DNA of 64,000 nucleotides. Origin: Plasmodium brasilianum (Eukaryota; Apicomplexa; Aconoidasida; Haemosporida; Plasmodiidae). The translations under genes and the position numbers were made by a program. The notes below the pieces were generated by a model. The model had not been told where the DNA came from. It saw nothing but the letters and a program-made list of their open reading frames with translations, and did not search any database. This document shows, one piece after another, positions 29,500 to 41,280 of the stretch. The stretch's first letter is position 1. Each line of letters begins with the position of its first letter. The stretch covers positions 186,001-250,000 of the forward strand of contig NC_090120.1 of assembly GCF_023973825.1 (NCBI RefSeq). The letters are read 5' to 3'.

Positions 29500-29939
29500 A
29501 TAAATCCAAGTTCCTGTAAGAAATTCATTAGATAATCACAGTCATGAGAAAAAAAACTACTCATGTTAAAAGATATGAAATTATTTATAAATTTTCAATA
29601 ATTACATTAACAACTATTACAGCATTTTTCTTATTTTTTGTTTTGCTAATACTATAAATTTTTGAAATTAAAATAATGAATGAACTTCCATAATCTCTCT
29701 AATTTACTAGGACATAAAATTACTACTGTAGTAGTATTGTATTTACTAATGTGTAATTTTTTTGTAAACTAATCCACCTAATCTGGAAAATTATGTTGTA
29801 TTCATTAAGAAAAAAAAATTCATGGAAATTTATAAGTGAATACAAGAATCGCATAGCGACAAGTAGTTTTGAAGAAGGTCAGATATATTATTACGGTAGC
29901 AGGTATTATATAACATATCATACCCAGAATTTTATATAG
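29500..29939 (+). pseudogene. PIR-like gene remnant, second copy
   Basis: On the plus strand a membrane helix (KFSIITLTTITAFFLFFVLL, about 29589-29648) runs into a TAA at 29655. A separate open stretch at 29826-29936 reads KFISEYKNRIATSSFEEG, then a tyrosine-rich end closing YYITYHTQNFI with TAG at 29937. The helix and tail align with the relic at 340-875, and the tail resembles the cytoplasmic ends of PIR proteins. Stops and a frame change between helix and tail show it is dead. Strand and position set it apart from the minus-strand gene run around it. Only the 3' end survives; the PIR assignment is inference. Confidence 0.42.
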
Positions 29940-30620
29940 AAATGCTATTATTTAATTATATATCTACAATTCCTCCCCTATACCATAACAAAAGGAAGAC
30001 ATTTGTTAAATAGTCACAAGTAATAAATATATTTTATAATATTTTTCTAATAAAAATTATGATTTCTCTTCTGAGTAAAATATATATAATGCATTATAAC
30101 ACATTCACTTGGTTTGATTAAATAAAGAAAAGAATATTTTTATTTTTAAAATATAGCCAACCATGAACTTGTCTTATTACTTGTACCAATAGGCATTTCA
30201 CAATTGAAGAACGCAAAAAATAGAACACAGTTATTTTTAATCTAATATATATATTATAATATAAAACTAACAAAATTATATTAATTTTAATATTATATGT
30301 TCCTTTTTATTAAATACACACATTTTTAATAGAAATAAAATTTAACGCACAAATATATATATTAAGCAATAATATTTAATTATATTGAAACAATAATTTA
30401 TAATACAAAATGAAAATTATTAAGACATTCAAATCTACAAAAAAGCAAAAACATAATTTATTAATCTTCTTATAAAAATGATACCTTATATTCATGTATA
30501 GTTATAACATTTTATCAATAATAGGTATGACTTTAAAAAATATAACAATAAACATATTACATATAATACTTCTTATTAATCATTAATTTATATGAAAATG
30601 CATATTCCTTATTGTTCATT
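29940..30620. other. Short A+T-rich spacer
   Basis: 3' flank of the 30.6-kb gene. It includes ATTCAAATCTACAAAAAAGC near 30,430, matching the 3' flank of the paralogue at 47.1 kb (ATCGACAAAAAAGG near 46,957). No gene. Confidence 0.5.
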
Positions 30621-31514
30621 TTATTCTCTCATCAACTTAATTTTTTTGTATTTTTCATTATTTCTTAATGTCTTATAAATCACTACTATAAGTATAACTG
30701 ATGTTATAATCATAAGTATGCTAAAAGTTATTATATGAATATATGGTCTTATTTCCATTGGGACCATATTTTCTATAATATCTTTAAAATGTTTCCAAAA
30801 TCCTTTTTTACCAATATCATCCCAACTAAAATTCAAAGACTTTATTCCATATAATCCTGGTATTCCTATTCCCAACAAGAAAAAAATAAAAAATAGAACA
30901 ACTGAAAATCCATAACTTTTAAATTTTATTTTTTTTAAAGCTATATCACAAATTTTTTTTTTTTTCCAAGAAATTCATCATAGTCTTTTTTCTTAATCCA
31001 TCTTCTTTCAAAATGGAAATGTTTTCCATCAAACATACTAGAATTATGATCCACAATTTCAGTATAGTATTGTTCCTTATTTAATAAATCTTTAATTGAT
31101 TGTTTGTATTTTATATAGGCATCATTTTTATTATTAGATATATCTCTTTTTTGGTTCCTTTTATTATTACTTGAGTGTTCCTTTAAACACACATTTGTTG
31201 AATCTTTATCCTGTTTATATTTTCCTAATAATCGATAATTTCTTATATCTAGTTTCCTGTGAAAGTAACAGTTCTCATCCAGAGGCTTATCAATTATACA
31301 CTAGAAAAAGAAAGGTAATAATTATTATTCAATAGAATAAATAGTTTAATTCCCCAAATTGATATAAATAAATATAAAAGAATACAAATATGAAAAACGT
31401 AAATATCCTTAAAATATATAATTGTAACAACTCATTGTTAAAATTCCATACCAATATTAAAAGGATAAATGTAGAAATTTTTATAAATAGGGGTAACTTA
31501 ATTTTTTGAAGCAT
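30621..31514 (-). pseudogene. fam-l/fam-m superfamily gene, DGKHFHFE subtype, single frameshift
   Basis: Exon 2 (30621-31300) is open from CIIDKPLDENCYFHRKLDI through YRLLGK and the core DGKHFHFERRWIKKKDYDEF. A run of 13 A (30953-30965) then throws the frame; translation stops shortly after KKKKFVI. The other frame resumes at once with ICDIALKKIKFKSYGF, a membrane segment, LGIGIPG, the second membrane segment and the tail RNNEKYKKIKLMRE. One base is missing relative to paralogues. Exon 1 starts MLQKIKLPLFIKISTFILL at 31514. At the position of the family donor (after codon 29, 31428) the sequence is TTACAA instead of GTATGA. A GTATGG eight codons earlier would give exon 1 as 31452-31514 in the right phase. 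Either a young pseudogene or an intact gene with a homopolymer sequencing error. The paralogue at 47.1 kb is intact. Confidence 0.8.
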
Positions 31515-34500
31515 TTTATAAATATTTATTATTCTAATTTATTCGATAGGAAAAAAATTAATAATAATATGCTTTTAATGACAAAGTATGGTATATTTAT
31601 TTAAAATTTTATTTTTATTATTACTTCATAAATACATAGTAAAATGTATGTAACTATACTATATTTTTTTACATATGCAAAGTTAAATTACTTTTAAAAT
31701 ATAATATATTATTTTTATCATAAGATTATTTAGAAAAATAGAACTTTTATGAAAATGTGATAATTCTAATTTATTTATAAATATTTAAAATTTATAATTT
31801 AATTAATATATAGCACTAATTAATCTATACTTTTTTTATTCAATTTCAGTATAAACAAGTATATATGCGATTTTTTTTCATAGGTGAATAATGAATTCGT
31901 TTAATATACAGAATGTAGAGAATATATATATAACTTATCCTTTTATATGTTAAAACAATAATTACAAATTTATGGATATTTTCTTATTAATAATTCAAAA
32001 TTCTCAAACATTGTATTTTTGAAAAAATACTTATTTTAAATAAAATATTATAATAATAATAATAATATTATTTAATGAAAGTAACATTTTTCATTGCTTT
32101 AATTATAACAAGTGCATTTAATTACAATTAACAACTATATTTTATTTTGTATAATATTTTTTAAAATGTAAAATATATACAGTATTTATATATAAAGATA
32201 TATGTATTCTAAAAGCAAATAAGGATTGATTTTTTATTTCTATAAATAATTTTTTAATATTACAATGTTTATTTAAGATCACACCGCATCACTATGTATA
32301 AATTAAAAATCGTTATATTTATGTACTTAATTTTATAATTCTTTTTAAAATATGTACATACTTAGTGGAAGTATTCATATAATAATATAAAGAGAAAAAA
32401 AAAAAATAACTTGATGAATAAATTGTTACAAACATATTACTTTATTCACATTAATTTAGGTATACTTCAAATGATATAAATTTATAAATACGTATAATAT
32501 ATTTAATCTACAATATCTAGATAACAAATAAGAAAGGATAGCAATGTAATTTACTTAAATGTATGATATAGTAATTTTTCTAGTTTTATCTTTAGACGGA
32601 TTCTTTTATATTTTATATATTTTTTATAGATACATGAAGTCAAGAACAAATTTTAAACGATCAATATAATAAATAGGCATAAATATATAAACAGCAAAAG
32701 CTTTATTGAAAATATATTTACCAATAAAAAAATATTATAGTCCAATATATGTATTCCGTATGTACTGTAACCATAACAGTGATAATTATGAAAGCATGTC
32801 ATGCGCAAAGAATTATTGTAATTATCTGATATATAACATTTTATTATTGTACTCTTTAAAAAATTTTATTCTTACAATTGAAAATTAAATAAATGAAATA
32901 AGTTGAATATATTACAAATACTAATACTATTATATTTTTATAATTTTACATTATTAATACATTGATAGTGCAATTTATTAAGACTCATGTTTAACTAGTT
33001 TATATTTTTCCATGCTTTTATCGTCTAATGTTTTTTCTCATAAATAATATTTTCATGTAAAATATAAGGAAACTAAGTTTTTAAATGTAACATAATAATT
33101 ATATGTAAATATATTATAATATTAATTACTGAATATAAGCACAGTAAAGCATATAATTGTGCTAAAAAATTATTAAAAATACAATTTTTCTATTTGAGCA
33201 ACATTTACGATAACTAAATATTTTTTGCTCCTATTTTTTTAAAATATTTTATATTTTTCTCTATTATTTGTGGTTTTGCTTAATTAAGTAATAACATATA
33301 AATAGATTAATATCCTTATATAATATATAATTTTATAATTCTTTAATATGTAAAACATAAATGCAATATTCTCTTATATATATATTTGTATTAACATTTT
33401 ATTATTATTTCATTTACTAGTAGATTCAATATCGCTTTTTGCAATATGAACTTCTGAATCTATTATTTTTACTAATGCATTGTGTTTTTAATTATGGTTT
33501 TCAAATATAAAAGCATTTAAAATATTTTTTTTTTTCTCCTCATTATTATTGTATAAAAGGAAATTGACATATTCTTACATTTACAATAGTAATTTTACAA
33601 AATTTTATTATTTTTTAACGATTACAAATTCTTAATATACTTAATAATAAATCATTACACTTATTTAATTAAAACATCTACAAAAATATATGGAAATTTT
33701 TTTAACAGACTCAGTTAAAACCTATGTAACCAAAAATAACATAAATGTAGATATGTATTGTTTAAAGAAAAGTAATTTTTTTTTTAATTTCATTTTATTT
33801 CAAAAAATAAGTTTTATCAATATAAAATAATTAGTAATTTTCAATATATACTACATATATTTTTATGCTTCTATAATATAATATTAACTATTTACATAAT
33901 ATATTATTAGACATAAGTAAATGAGGAAATATAAATAAAAAACACAGATTATTATATAAAAGTAGAAAAAATATATACTTTTTTTATTACCCCTAATGAT
34001 AATTTATCTTTTTCTATAGATATGAATGTATATAAAATTTTAAAAATATCGAAAAATAAAAATTATTTATGCATATTATTTGTTAATATTTGATTACATT
34101 TAATTCATTAATTTAAACTTATAATATTGTAAAAGTTATAAAATATATATGGTATATTTATAAATTTAACATATATTTTATATTTAATTAATTTTTTGGA
34201 TATAAAATTAACTTTACAATTAAGATAAATAATAAAATGTTAAATAGTAGTCATTTTCATTTAATTGTGTACATTTAGAAATAATAAGTTATTGAACTAT
34301 TATAAGTACCTGAAAATTAATAAAGATATTATATTGTAAATTTATATTTTATTTTTTATATCAAAAAAATATAAAATAATAATCCGTTGTAAGGAAATTT
34401 ACAATGTTAATTTTTTACAGTTTATTTATCATAAAACTTATTTTATATAATGAATATTATGTTAGCTTTTATAATATATATATAATACTACAATTAAACA

Positions 34501-35003
34501 AAGTACATCTTCATCGTTTCAATAAAAATAAATCAAGACATATTTTTTTTTATATTAATTGTAATCAAATATTTTTCAAATCATGTCAACAAATATTCAT
34601 TTAAAACTAAAGAAAAATGAAAACATATAAAAAAGTATTTTTATAGTCAAAATATAAATTAACACAAGCAATAAATAAAATTATATAAATTGTCCCACTT
34701 AATATTAATTATAACACACAAAGACATATTTTTCATACAAATATATTCAATAATTCAAAATATTCAATTTGGATATAACGATACCTTAAATTACAAACTA
34801 AAACATATTATATATTAGAATTCACAAAACAAATAAGATTTTTTTTTACTGGTGTGTATCCTTAAGAACAGGTATATGTATTTACACTTATAATCTTTAT
34901 TCAACTGTGAGTATTCATATTATGAATACAATTCAAGATATTACAGTTAACTGTTCATATTGAATATTTCATTATGCAAAGAAAAATATTAATTATTATT
35001 CAT
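31515..35003. other. A+T-rich intergenic DNA, duplicated in unit B
   Basis: Apart from the upstream motif at 31910-31924 this holds no gene. The part from about 33,250 aligns well with 49,720 onward in unit B. The short open frame 34404-34604 (+) is not kept open in the matching region near 50,900, which argues against coding. Confidence 0.6.
31910..31924 (-). promoter_or_regulatory. Conserved upstream motif, copy 1
   Basis: Plus-strand AGAATGTAGAGAATA, that is TATTCTCTACATTCT on the coding strand, 396 bp upstream of the ATG of the 30.6-kb gene. Identical 15-mers lie upstream of the genes at 35.0, 47.1 and 51.5 kb. Function unknown; a promoter or upstream regulatory role is inferred from position. 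Confidence 0.5.
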
Positions 35004-36046
35004 TTATCTTTTTCTGAACTTAATTTTTTCATATTTTTTAACTTTTTTATGATAATAATAAACCGCGGATATAAGTATGATACCTAATATGAATAAAGGC
35101 ACAAAATATATTAGAAATCCCAAAAAATATCGAACACAGTAGTTAATATTTTTACCGCTTTCCTTTACCAAAACTTTTGTGAACCAATTTAAAGGAGGTC
35201 TGTTCAGAATGTCATATAAATGTACTAAGGCCGGAGAACCTCCTTTTTCATACAAAACTGAAAGTTTTGGTATATCCTTAATGTATGATATAGTTTTTAG
35301 TTTATCAATAGATACGAAAGGCGAAAAAAGAAGTATTAAATTATACAAAACAAATGTAAGCCCATATCCACAAAATTTATCTAATATGAATGATATTGCT
35401 AACACCAAAAATAGTAATAAAGGTAAAGCAAATCGTAATCCGCATTTTTTAATTAATATTTTTTTATAAATCTTATCACTAATTGTCCTGTTGTTTTTAA
35501 GAAAATCTGCATAATCAAGTTCTTTGAATATTTTTTTTTCTAAATGGGAATATTTTTTTGTTTCAAATATACAAGATTTACTTTTTGTATCCTTTCTATG
35601 ACTTCTTGCATTAGTTGGTAAAGTTCTATTTGAATGATTTTTTTTTCTTTCAGCATATTTTTCTTTACTAGTTATATCAATTTTATTGTTCACTCCATTC
35701 GGTAACTGTTCATTTATACATGTAATACTTGAATGATTATACTGTTTATAATTTGTCAGTGAACGATAATTTCTTATATATAATTCTCTATGGTGATTGT
35801 AGCTAAAATCAAAAAGATTGTTAAATGCCATCTAAAAAAGATAATATCAATAATTATTATGTATGCGATTAAATATTATCAATCTAAAAAACAGTATTAA
35901 AAAAAACACAACACAAAAAGTATAAATAATACAAATTTCCTGAAGTAATATTAATATACCATATATATGTAAAAATGGCATATCCAAAATAAAAGGCTAA
36001 ATGTAAAAATTTTAATAAATAACAGTGACTTAATTTGTTGTTCCAT
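35004..36046 (-). CDS. fam-l/fam-m superfamily exported protein, LEKKIFKELDY subtype (two exons)
   Basis: Exon 1 is 35960-36046 (29 codons, MEQQIKSLLFIKIFTFSLLF then WICHFYIYM). The donor is GTATAT, the intron 128 nt, and exon 2 is 35004-35831; 304 residues. Exon 2 happens to open with ATG, directly after the TTTTTTAG acceptor. The PEXEL-like element is YRSLTN (Arg 52; position 5 Asn). Core KYSHLEKKIFKELDY is at about 122-136, TM1 at about 163-182 (FALPLLLFLVLAISFILDKF). The inter-TM segment is about 75 residues (with LSVLYEKGGSPALVHLYDIL), longer than in the 10.7-kb gene. TM2 follows GFLIYFVPLFILGIILIS, and the tail is HKKVKKYEKIKFRKR. Upstream motif at 36476-36490. Duplicate partner of the 51.5-kb gene. 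Intact. Confidence 0.9.
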
Positions 36047-36323
36047 AATATATATCTCTTATATGGTACAATATACTGAAAAAGTATATAATTAATAATA
36101 ATATAATATACTCTTAATAATAAGGGGCACTATTATTATTTATTTAACTTCTTTTTTTATTATATTTTCATAAAACAAAATTAAAAGTATGCACCTATAA
36201 ATTCTTTTACGACAGAGATAAATAAAAGTAACCTTAAAAATGTATACAAAAATTATTATATTAATATTATTTATAAAAGTGTCACTTTATATAATATAAT
36301 ATTAAATGAATTCGGTAATAAAT

Positions 36324-36378
36324 ATTCAAAATATGAAAATTATTTATTCAAAATATGAAAATTATTTATTCAAAATAG
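36324..36378. repeat. 22-bp direct repeat, about 2.5 copies
   Basis: ATTCAAAATATGAAAATTATTT starts at 36324 and 36346, with a partial third copy at 36368. It lies 280-330 bp upstream of the 35.0-kb gene, just inside the upstream motif, and could affect promoter spacing. Confidence 0.9.
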
Positions 36379-36475
36379 TGAATTAATTAAATTATCATTA
36401 TTTTAATTTTCTAAATAAAATGATATATATATATGATTTCATAATATTTCCATGTAGGATATATATATACAATAT

Positions 36476-36515
36476 AGAATGTAGAGAATATAGAAAATAG
36501 ATAATTCTCTACATT
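36476..36515 (-). promoter_or_regulatory. Conserved upstream motif, copy 2, with perfect inverted repeat
   Basis: AGAATGTAGAGAATA at 36476-36490, 430 bp upstream of the ATG of the 35.0-kb gene. AATGTAGAGAAT (36478-36489) is repeated in inverted orientation as ATTCTCTACATT (36504-36515), separated by 14 nt. This would form a 12-bp stem, or a pair of oppositely oriented binding sites. Confidence 0.55.
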
Positions 36516-38289
36516 ATGTGAAGTATTACTCATTGAATTGATTTTTCCTTATTAATTATTATAACAGTATAATAATAAAGAAAAATAAGAATAAGTTATA
36601 CAAATTTATTTTATTTTCTTTGTCCTCATGTCACTAGTTACCCCATAAATATATTCTTTATTATATGATTTATAATATATTTATAACATCAAATTTTTAG
36701 CGTATGACTTAATAAGTATATATTTAAAAGGTATATAAAAGCTTATCATTTACTTCTTAAAAATAATTGTTGAAGGTTATTGTATCTAACTAGATATAAT
36801 TTATACTATTTTATATAAAAGAATAGTCTGTAAGTTAATCTACTTTTTTTATATTACTTTTTATTTTTGTAATGTTATATATATATTTATAAGAAATACA
36901 GAAAAAAAGAAAAAAATATTTATAGAGTCATTTTGTACAAACTATATAACATAATAATGTTATAGCAAATATTCTTTAGTCATTTAATTCGATAATAAAA
37001 TGAATATTTTTTTTTGTCAATATATATTTCATATATATTTAAATAATTTTTTTAAAAAATTTTTATTTCCAAAAATTACATAAGATAAAAACTAATCTGA
37101 AAAAGGTTCAATCCCTTTATTTATAAATAATGATTCAAGAATTTTTAAATAGATGATGTCCCGTTAATAATTCATACATTAATGTAGAATTATGTCTTTA
37201 TTTATTAATAATATCATACTTGAAATATATAAAAAATTTACTGAAAAAAACTTTACATCAAACAAGATATGCAATCTGTATTTCACATAATATTTTTATA
37301 TAAATATGACCGGTTATATTTATTTATAAATAAGAAATATATTTAAAAACAAAAAATAATATTGTTTTGTTTTATCTATATGAAAACAACGTAATATATG
37401 GAAATTAAAATTAATGTATAAAGAATTTTTTTAAAAGTTCATAAAAATTATCACTTAAAACCATAAAAAAAATAAAAATAAATAAATTTTAAAAATATAA
37501 ATTATTTCATTAGATTAATGAAGTTATATTATCTTTAATCCAACATACTAAATTAAGAGATCACATATTTATCATAATGTAAATCTACATGATACATATT
37601 GTATATATAATTTTTGCTTATTAAGCACATATTCATATTGTTAATATAGAGAAATATCAATTTCACATTTGTATGTTGAGAAAAATATATATTTACATAA
37701 AATGAACAAACGTATAAAATTACACGAAAATAATTAATTATTATAATAAATCTAGGGTAAAAACACGCGAACTGTTAAAAATATTTAATATATTTTTTTT
37801 TACTTTTGTGCAGTAATATATATTTGTTTATTATCTAGGGCGCATAAAAAAATAGTTTAAATTATACAACAATTGTTTTATGTGAGATTATAATTTCATT
37901 AAGCATAAAGAGAAATTTAATTGGATTCATGAAAAATATTATTTCTGAAAACAATATATGAAATGTATATAGGATATAATTTCATTTCCTCATACTGCAA
38001 CTGTTTATTTTAAAAATTTTACCAATACATAAATAAACACTAAAATGCATAATAAAGAAATGAAATACAACACAGTTATGGTTCTCTCACTAAAGTATAA
38101 TAATCATCTTTGTAATTCATTCACTAATAGACAATAAATTTTTTAATGGAATAAGATATAAAAAAAATAACAAAAACATTATATATGAATGTATTCATAT
38201 AGAGTAAATAATAGAGAGATATTCATACGCGCTGAATATTTTGTAATTTGGGTATGGTTTATATATTTCCGACAATATATATAATAAAA

Positions 38290-38816
38290 TCATTTATATA
38301 ATAGATTTCCAAAAAAAAAATATATTTATCACTGCAAATGGATTATATATAGATGATTCTCATTTCTTGACTAATTTTCTTGCTGAACCAGTTGAATTAT
38401 CTATAACCTTACACTAACCTTTTCCACCATATGCTGATTTAATATTATCGATTTCATTATCAGAATCATCTTATCTAATTCCATATAATATATCCTTAAT
38501 CGTGTATTACCCGTTACTTTCTTATTTCCTGACAATGAAAAATCCTTTGTGTCATATAAGGTTCTATCATTACAGTTTTAATTATATAAAGATTTATCTA
38601 AAGTATATAATAATGAAAAAATAATATTTTTATTATTTATTTTATGATGAATCTACTTATAATGAAAATTTTCATATAAGTACATATAATATCAGTTATC
38701 AAAAAATATAAGGCAAGTTTTCAGCGATGTCATCGTTATACAGTATAGTATAAATTGGAACATCCCCAAATAAGAAATATAATTATAATAGTTTTTACTA
38801 AAATAAAAAAATACAT
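38290..38816 (-). pseudogene. Relic of a two-exon exported protein, unassigned family, copy A
   Basis: Exon 1 (38742-38816) is intact: 25 codons, MYFFILVKTIIIIFLIWGCS then NLYYT, with a GTATAA donor in phase 0. About 144 nt further a TTTAG acceptor (38598-38600) opens exon 2. One frame there shows CNDRTLYDTKDFSLSGNKK (RTLYD fits RxLxD, a PEXEL) followed by VTGNTRLRIYYMELDK. After a frame change come DNEIDNIKSAYGGKG, a stop, CKVIDNSTGSARKL and a stop. A TAA precedes the PEXEL in that frame. Stops and frame changes make it a pseudogene. The second copy at 54.8 kb aligns through CNVIDNS and the downstream FAEINIFF segment. It does not have fam-l/fam-m motifs. PHIST or another PEXEL family is possible; I cannot assign it. 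Confidence 0.6.
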
Positions 38817-41280
38817 TTTTTCTTTCATACCATAACTGTTTATCCACTAGATAGTTATGAAAAGGTATATTTATTTTCATTGATATTATATTTTTTAAAA
38901 AAGCAAAAAACTTCATAAATAAAATACATGTATAGTGTATATTAAAGCAAATATAATTTTAAATATATTTTTGTAAACGTTTAAAAGAAAGTTATTATGA
39001 GAAAGGTAACATAAATAAATAACTTTCTGTAAATGTAATATTATTCATAAATTCTCTAAAAATATATATATATATTAATACTCTAACAGAACAATTATAA
39101 GTGTTTATTATAAGTAATTTCCATAATAACATTAAAATAAAATGGATTTTTTAATTCATAAGGATTCTATTTTACAACTAAAATAAAAAAAATATATGCG
39201 GTGAGAATAGATACATTAGCTTATACTAGCAATATAGTCATTAATTTGTTGTTTAGCAACTTAAGAATGAGCTTACTTCTTTATATAGTTTATGCTTTTA
39301 AAACATTATATTATAATAGAATAACACAAATTATTCTATAGTATACAATAGTATTAATAGGAATGAAAGAGAAAAAAAAATAAAAAAAGACAAATTTATT
39401 ATATGGCACATGTTACTCTACAATATATTTTATAAACCTACTACATGTACAGCATTTATACTGTAATCATATAAAAATTACATTCTAAGATTTAAATAAA
39501 GTACAAATTTTTATTACAAAATACTATCCAATTTAACAGTTTAATATATTTTTACCATTGTGTTATAAACGATATGCTATAATTTTTATATAATTTAAAA
39601 TAATACATTTTTTTTACAATAACTAAGGTGAAATTTATTACATTTAAAAATAAAACAATTTATATTTTTTTATTATTTTATTTTTAAAAAAAAAAATTAT
39701 AAATTTATAAGTTCTATAGAAATGATAATATTAAAAAAGAAGAAGAATTTAATAAAATAATATTTTAGTAAATATGTTACTTAAAAAAAAAAATTCTAAT
39801 AAATAACCACTGCAAATAAAATAATTTACAACAAAAAATAACTTTGTTTATAAATGCAAAAATATAATATATAAAAAATCAAATAATAAAATTTTGGAGA
39901 ATATTTAATGCCTACTTTATAATTTAACATTTTTATGGATCAGATAAAAACTTATATATTTTTCATTGATTTACATATAAATATTACTGAGAACCATATT
40001 TTAAATTTCATATATTAACTTAAAATAAATTAAATATTTTATGAAAAATACCTATAAAAAAAGAAATAGTTATATTCATTAGTTTTTGTTTAATAGAGTG
40101 AATGTGAATAATTATAAAGCACAATGTATTATTTTGATAGTATAATTATAAATTGATCAGAATATTCGCAAGTAAATTACATCTCTACAAAAAATACATA
40201 ATTAAAAAAAAATATAAAAAAACTTTAAATTTATAATAGGCTATATAACACGTATTACATTATAATATTTCGCACAGATAAGAAAATAATCTTCTTTATT
40301 TCAATTTTTTATATATATGCAGTATATATTATATAGATGTTTATATATATAAAAAGATTAATTGTTCAAGACCTTTAAATGATTCTTTCATTTAGATGTC
40401 CTCTTGTCAAAATTTACAAATTTGTGTTTATATAAATATATAGAAAAAATTATCTTAATAATTAAAACCATCTAATAATAATAATATATTATGATACAAA
40501 TTACATGAATTTATAAGCTCCATTTTTATGATTCCTTTCTAGATATTTGTGTAACTAATACAGTTAATAATATTTAAAAATATAATTTTTGCCTAAATTA
40601 TTTTATACATGTTGAAACTATTAAAAATATCCAGATTAATTTAAATTAAATAATTGCATATATTCAGAAAAATGAGTGAACATTCAATAAATAATTTTTA
40701 TTTTTTTTGAAATACTTTAGTTCTGAGTGAACAAATACTATATGAGAGTGTAGATGTATTAAATATATATATGTGTTTCATATATGCATATTTATTAACT
40801 CATATATACTTAAATTAATCCATGAATACTTTTTAAATTATTGTATATATAATGTCAATTTTAAATATAATTTCTCATAAATATAACTTTTGTTATATTA
40901 TATTAAGTTTCTTTTAATTTAGCATGTACTTAATGTCATAATAAAGCATATGACTTTTTTTATTTTAATATTTCGTTCAAAAAATAATATGTGCTATACA
41001 TATTTTTAGGGAAATTATTATTTTATAATTATTTCATTACGTAATATTTTTAAATAATACATATTATACAACTATTAAATCTTATCTACAATTCTAATAT
41101 TACTATGACCTCTATTGAAGTATGTTCACATAAACGTTTATATATTAATATATTCTATAACATTAGGACCATTATGAGTTTTATGCATTTATGTTTCATT
41201 TTACTCTAGAACTTTACAGATATTTATTTTTTCTAATAATGTTTTTGTTAAAAATATATCTAAGACATTCTTGTTACAAA
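38817..41280. other. A+T-rich intergenic DNA, duplicated at 55.3-57.8 kb
   Basis: No gene seen. Blocks at 39,690-39,780 and 40,395-40,440 have clear counterparts in unit B, so this spacer was duplicated with the genes. Confidence 0.55.

Larger units (their letters stand above)
36047..38289. other. A+T-rich intergenic DNA with short tandem repeat and upstream motif
   Basis: Contains a 22-bp direct repeat at 36324-36378 and the upstream motif with inverted repeat at 36476-36515. Otherwise nothing recognisable. Confidence 0.55.

Noticed and set aside
35179..35469. Plus-strand frame inside the 35.0-kb gene (similar frames at 51791-52012 and 62945-63166)
   Set aside because: Antisense shadow recurring because the sense sequence is conserved; no independent evidence of coding.
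38692..38916. 74-residue minus-strand frame starting MKFFAFLKN
   Set aside because: Different frame from the signal exon at 38742-38816, which has a proper hydrophobic core and splice donor; the longer frame has neither.
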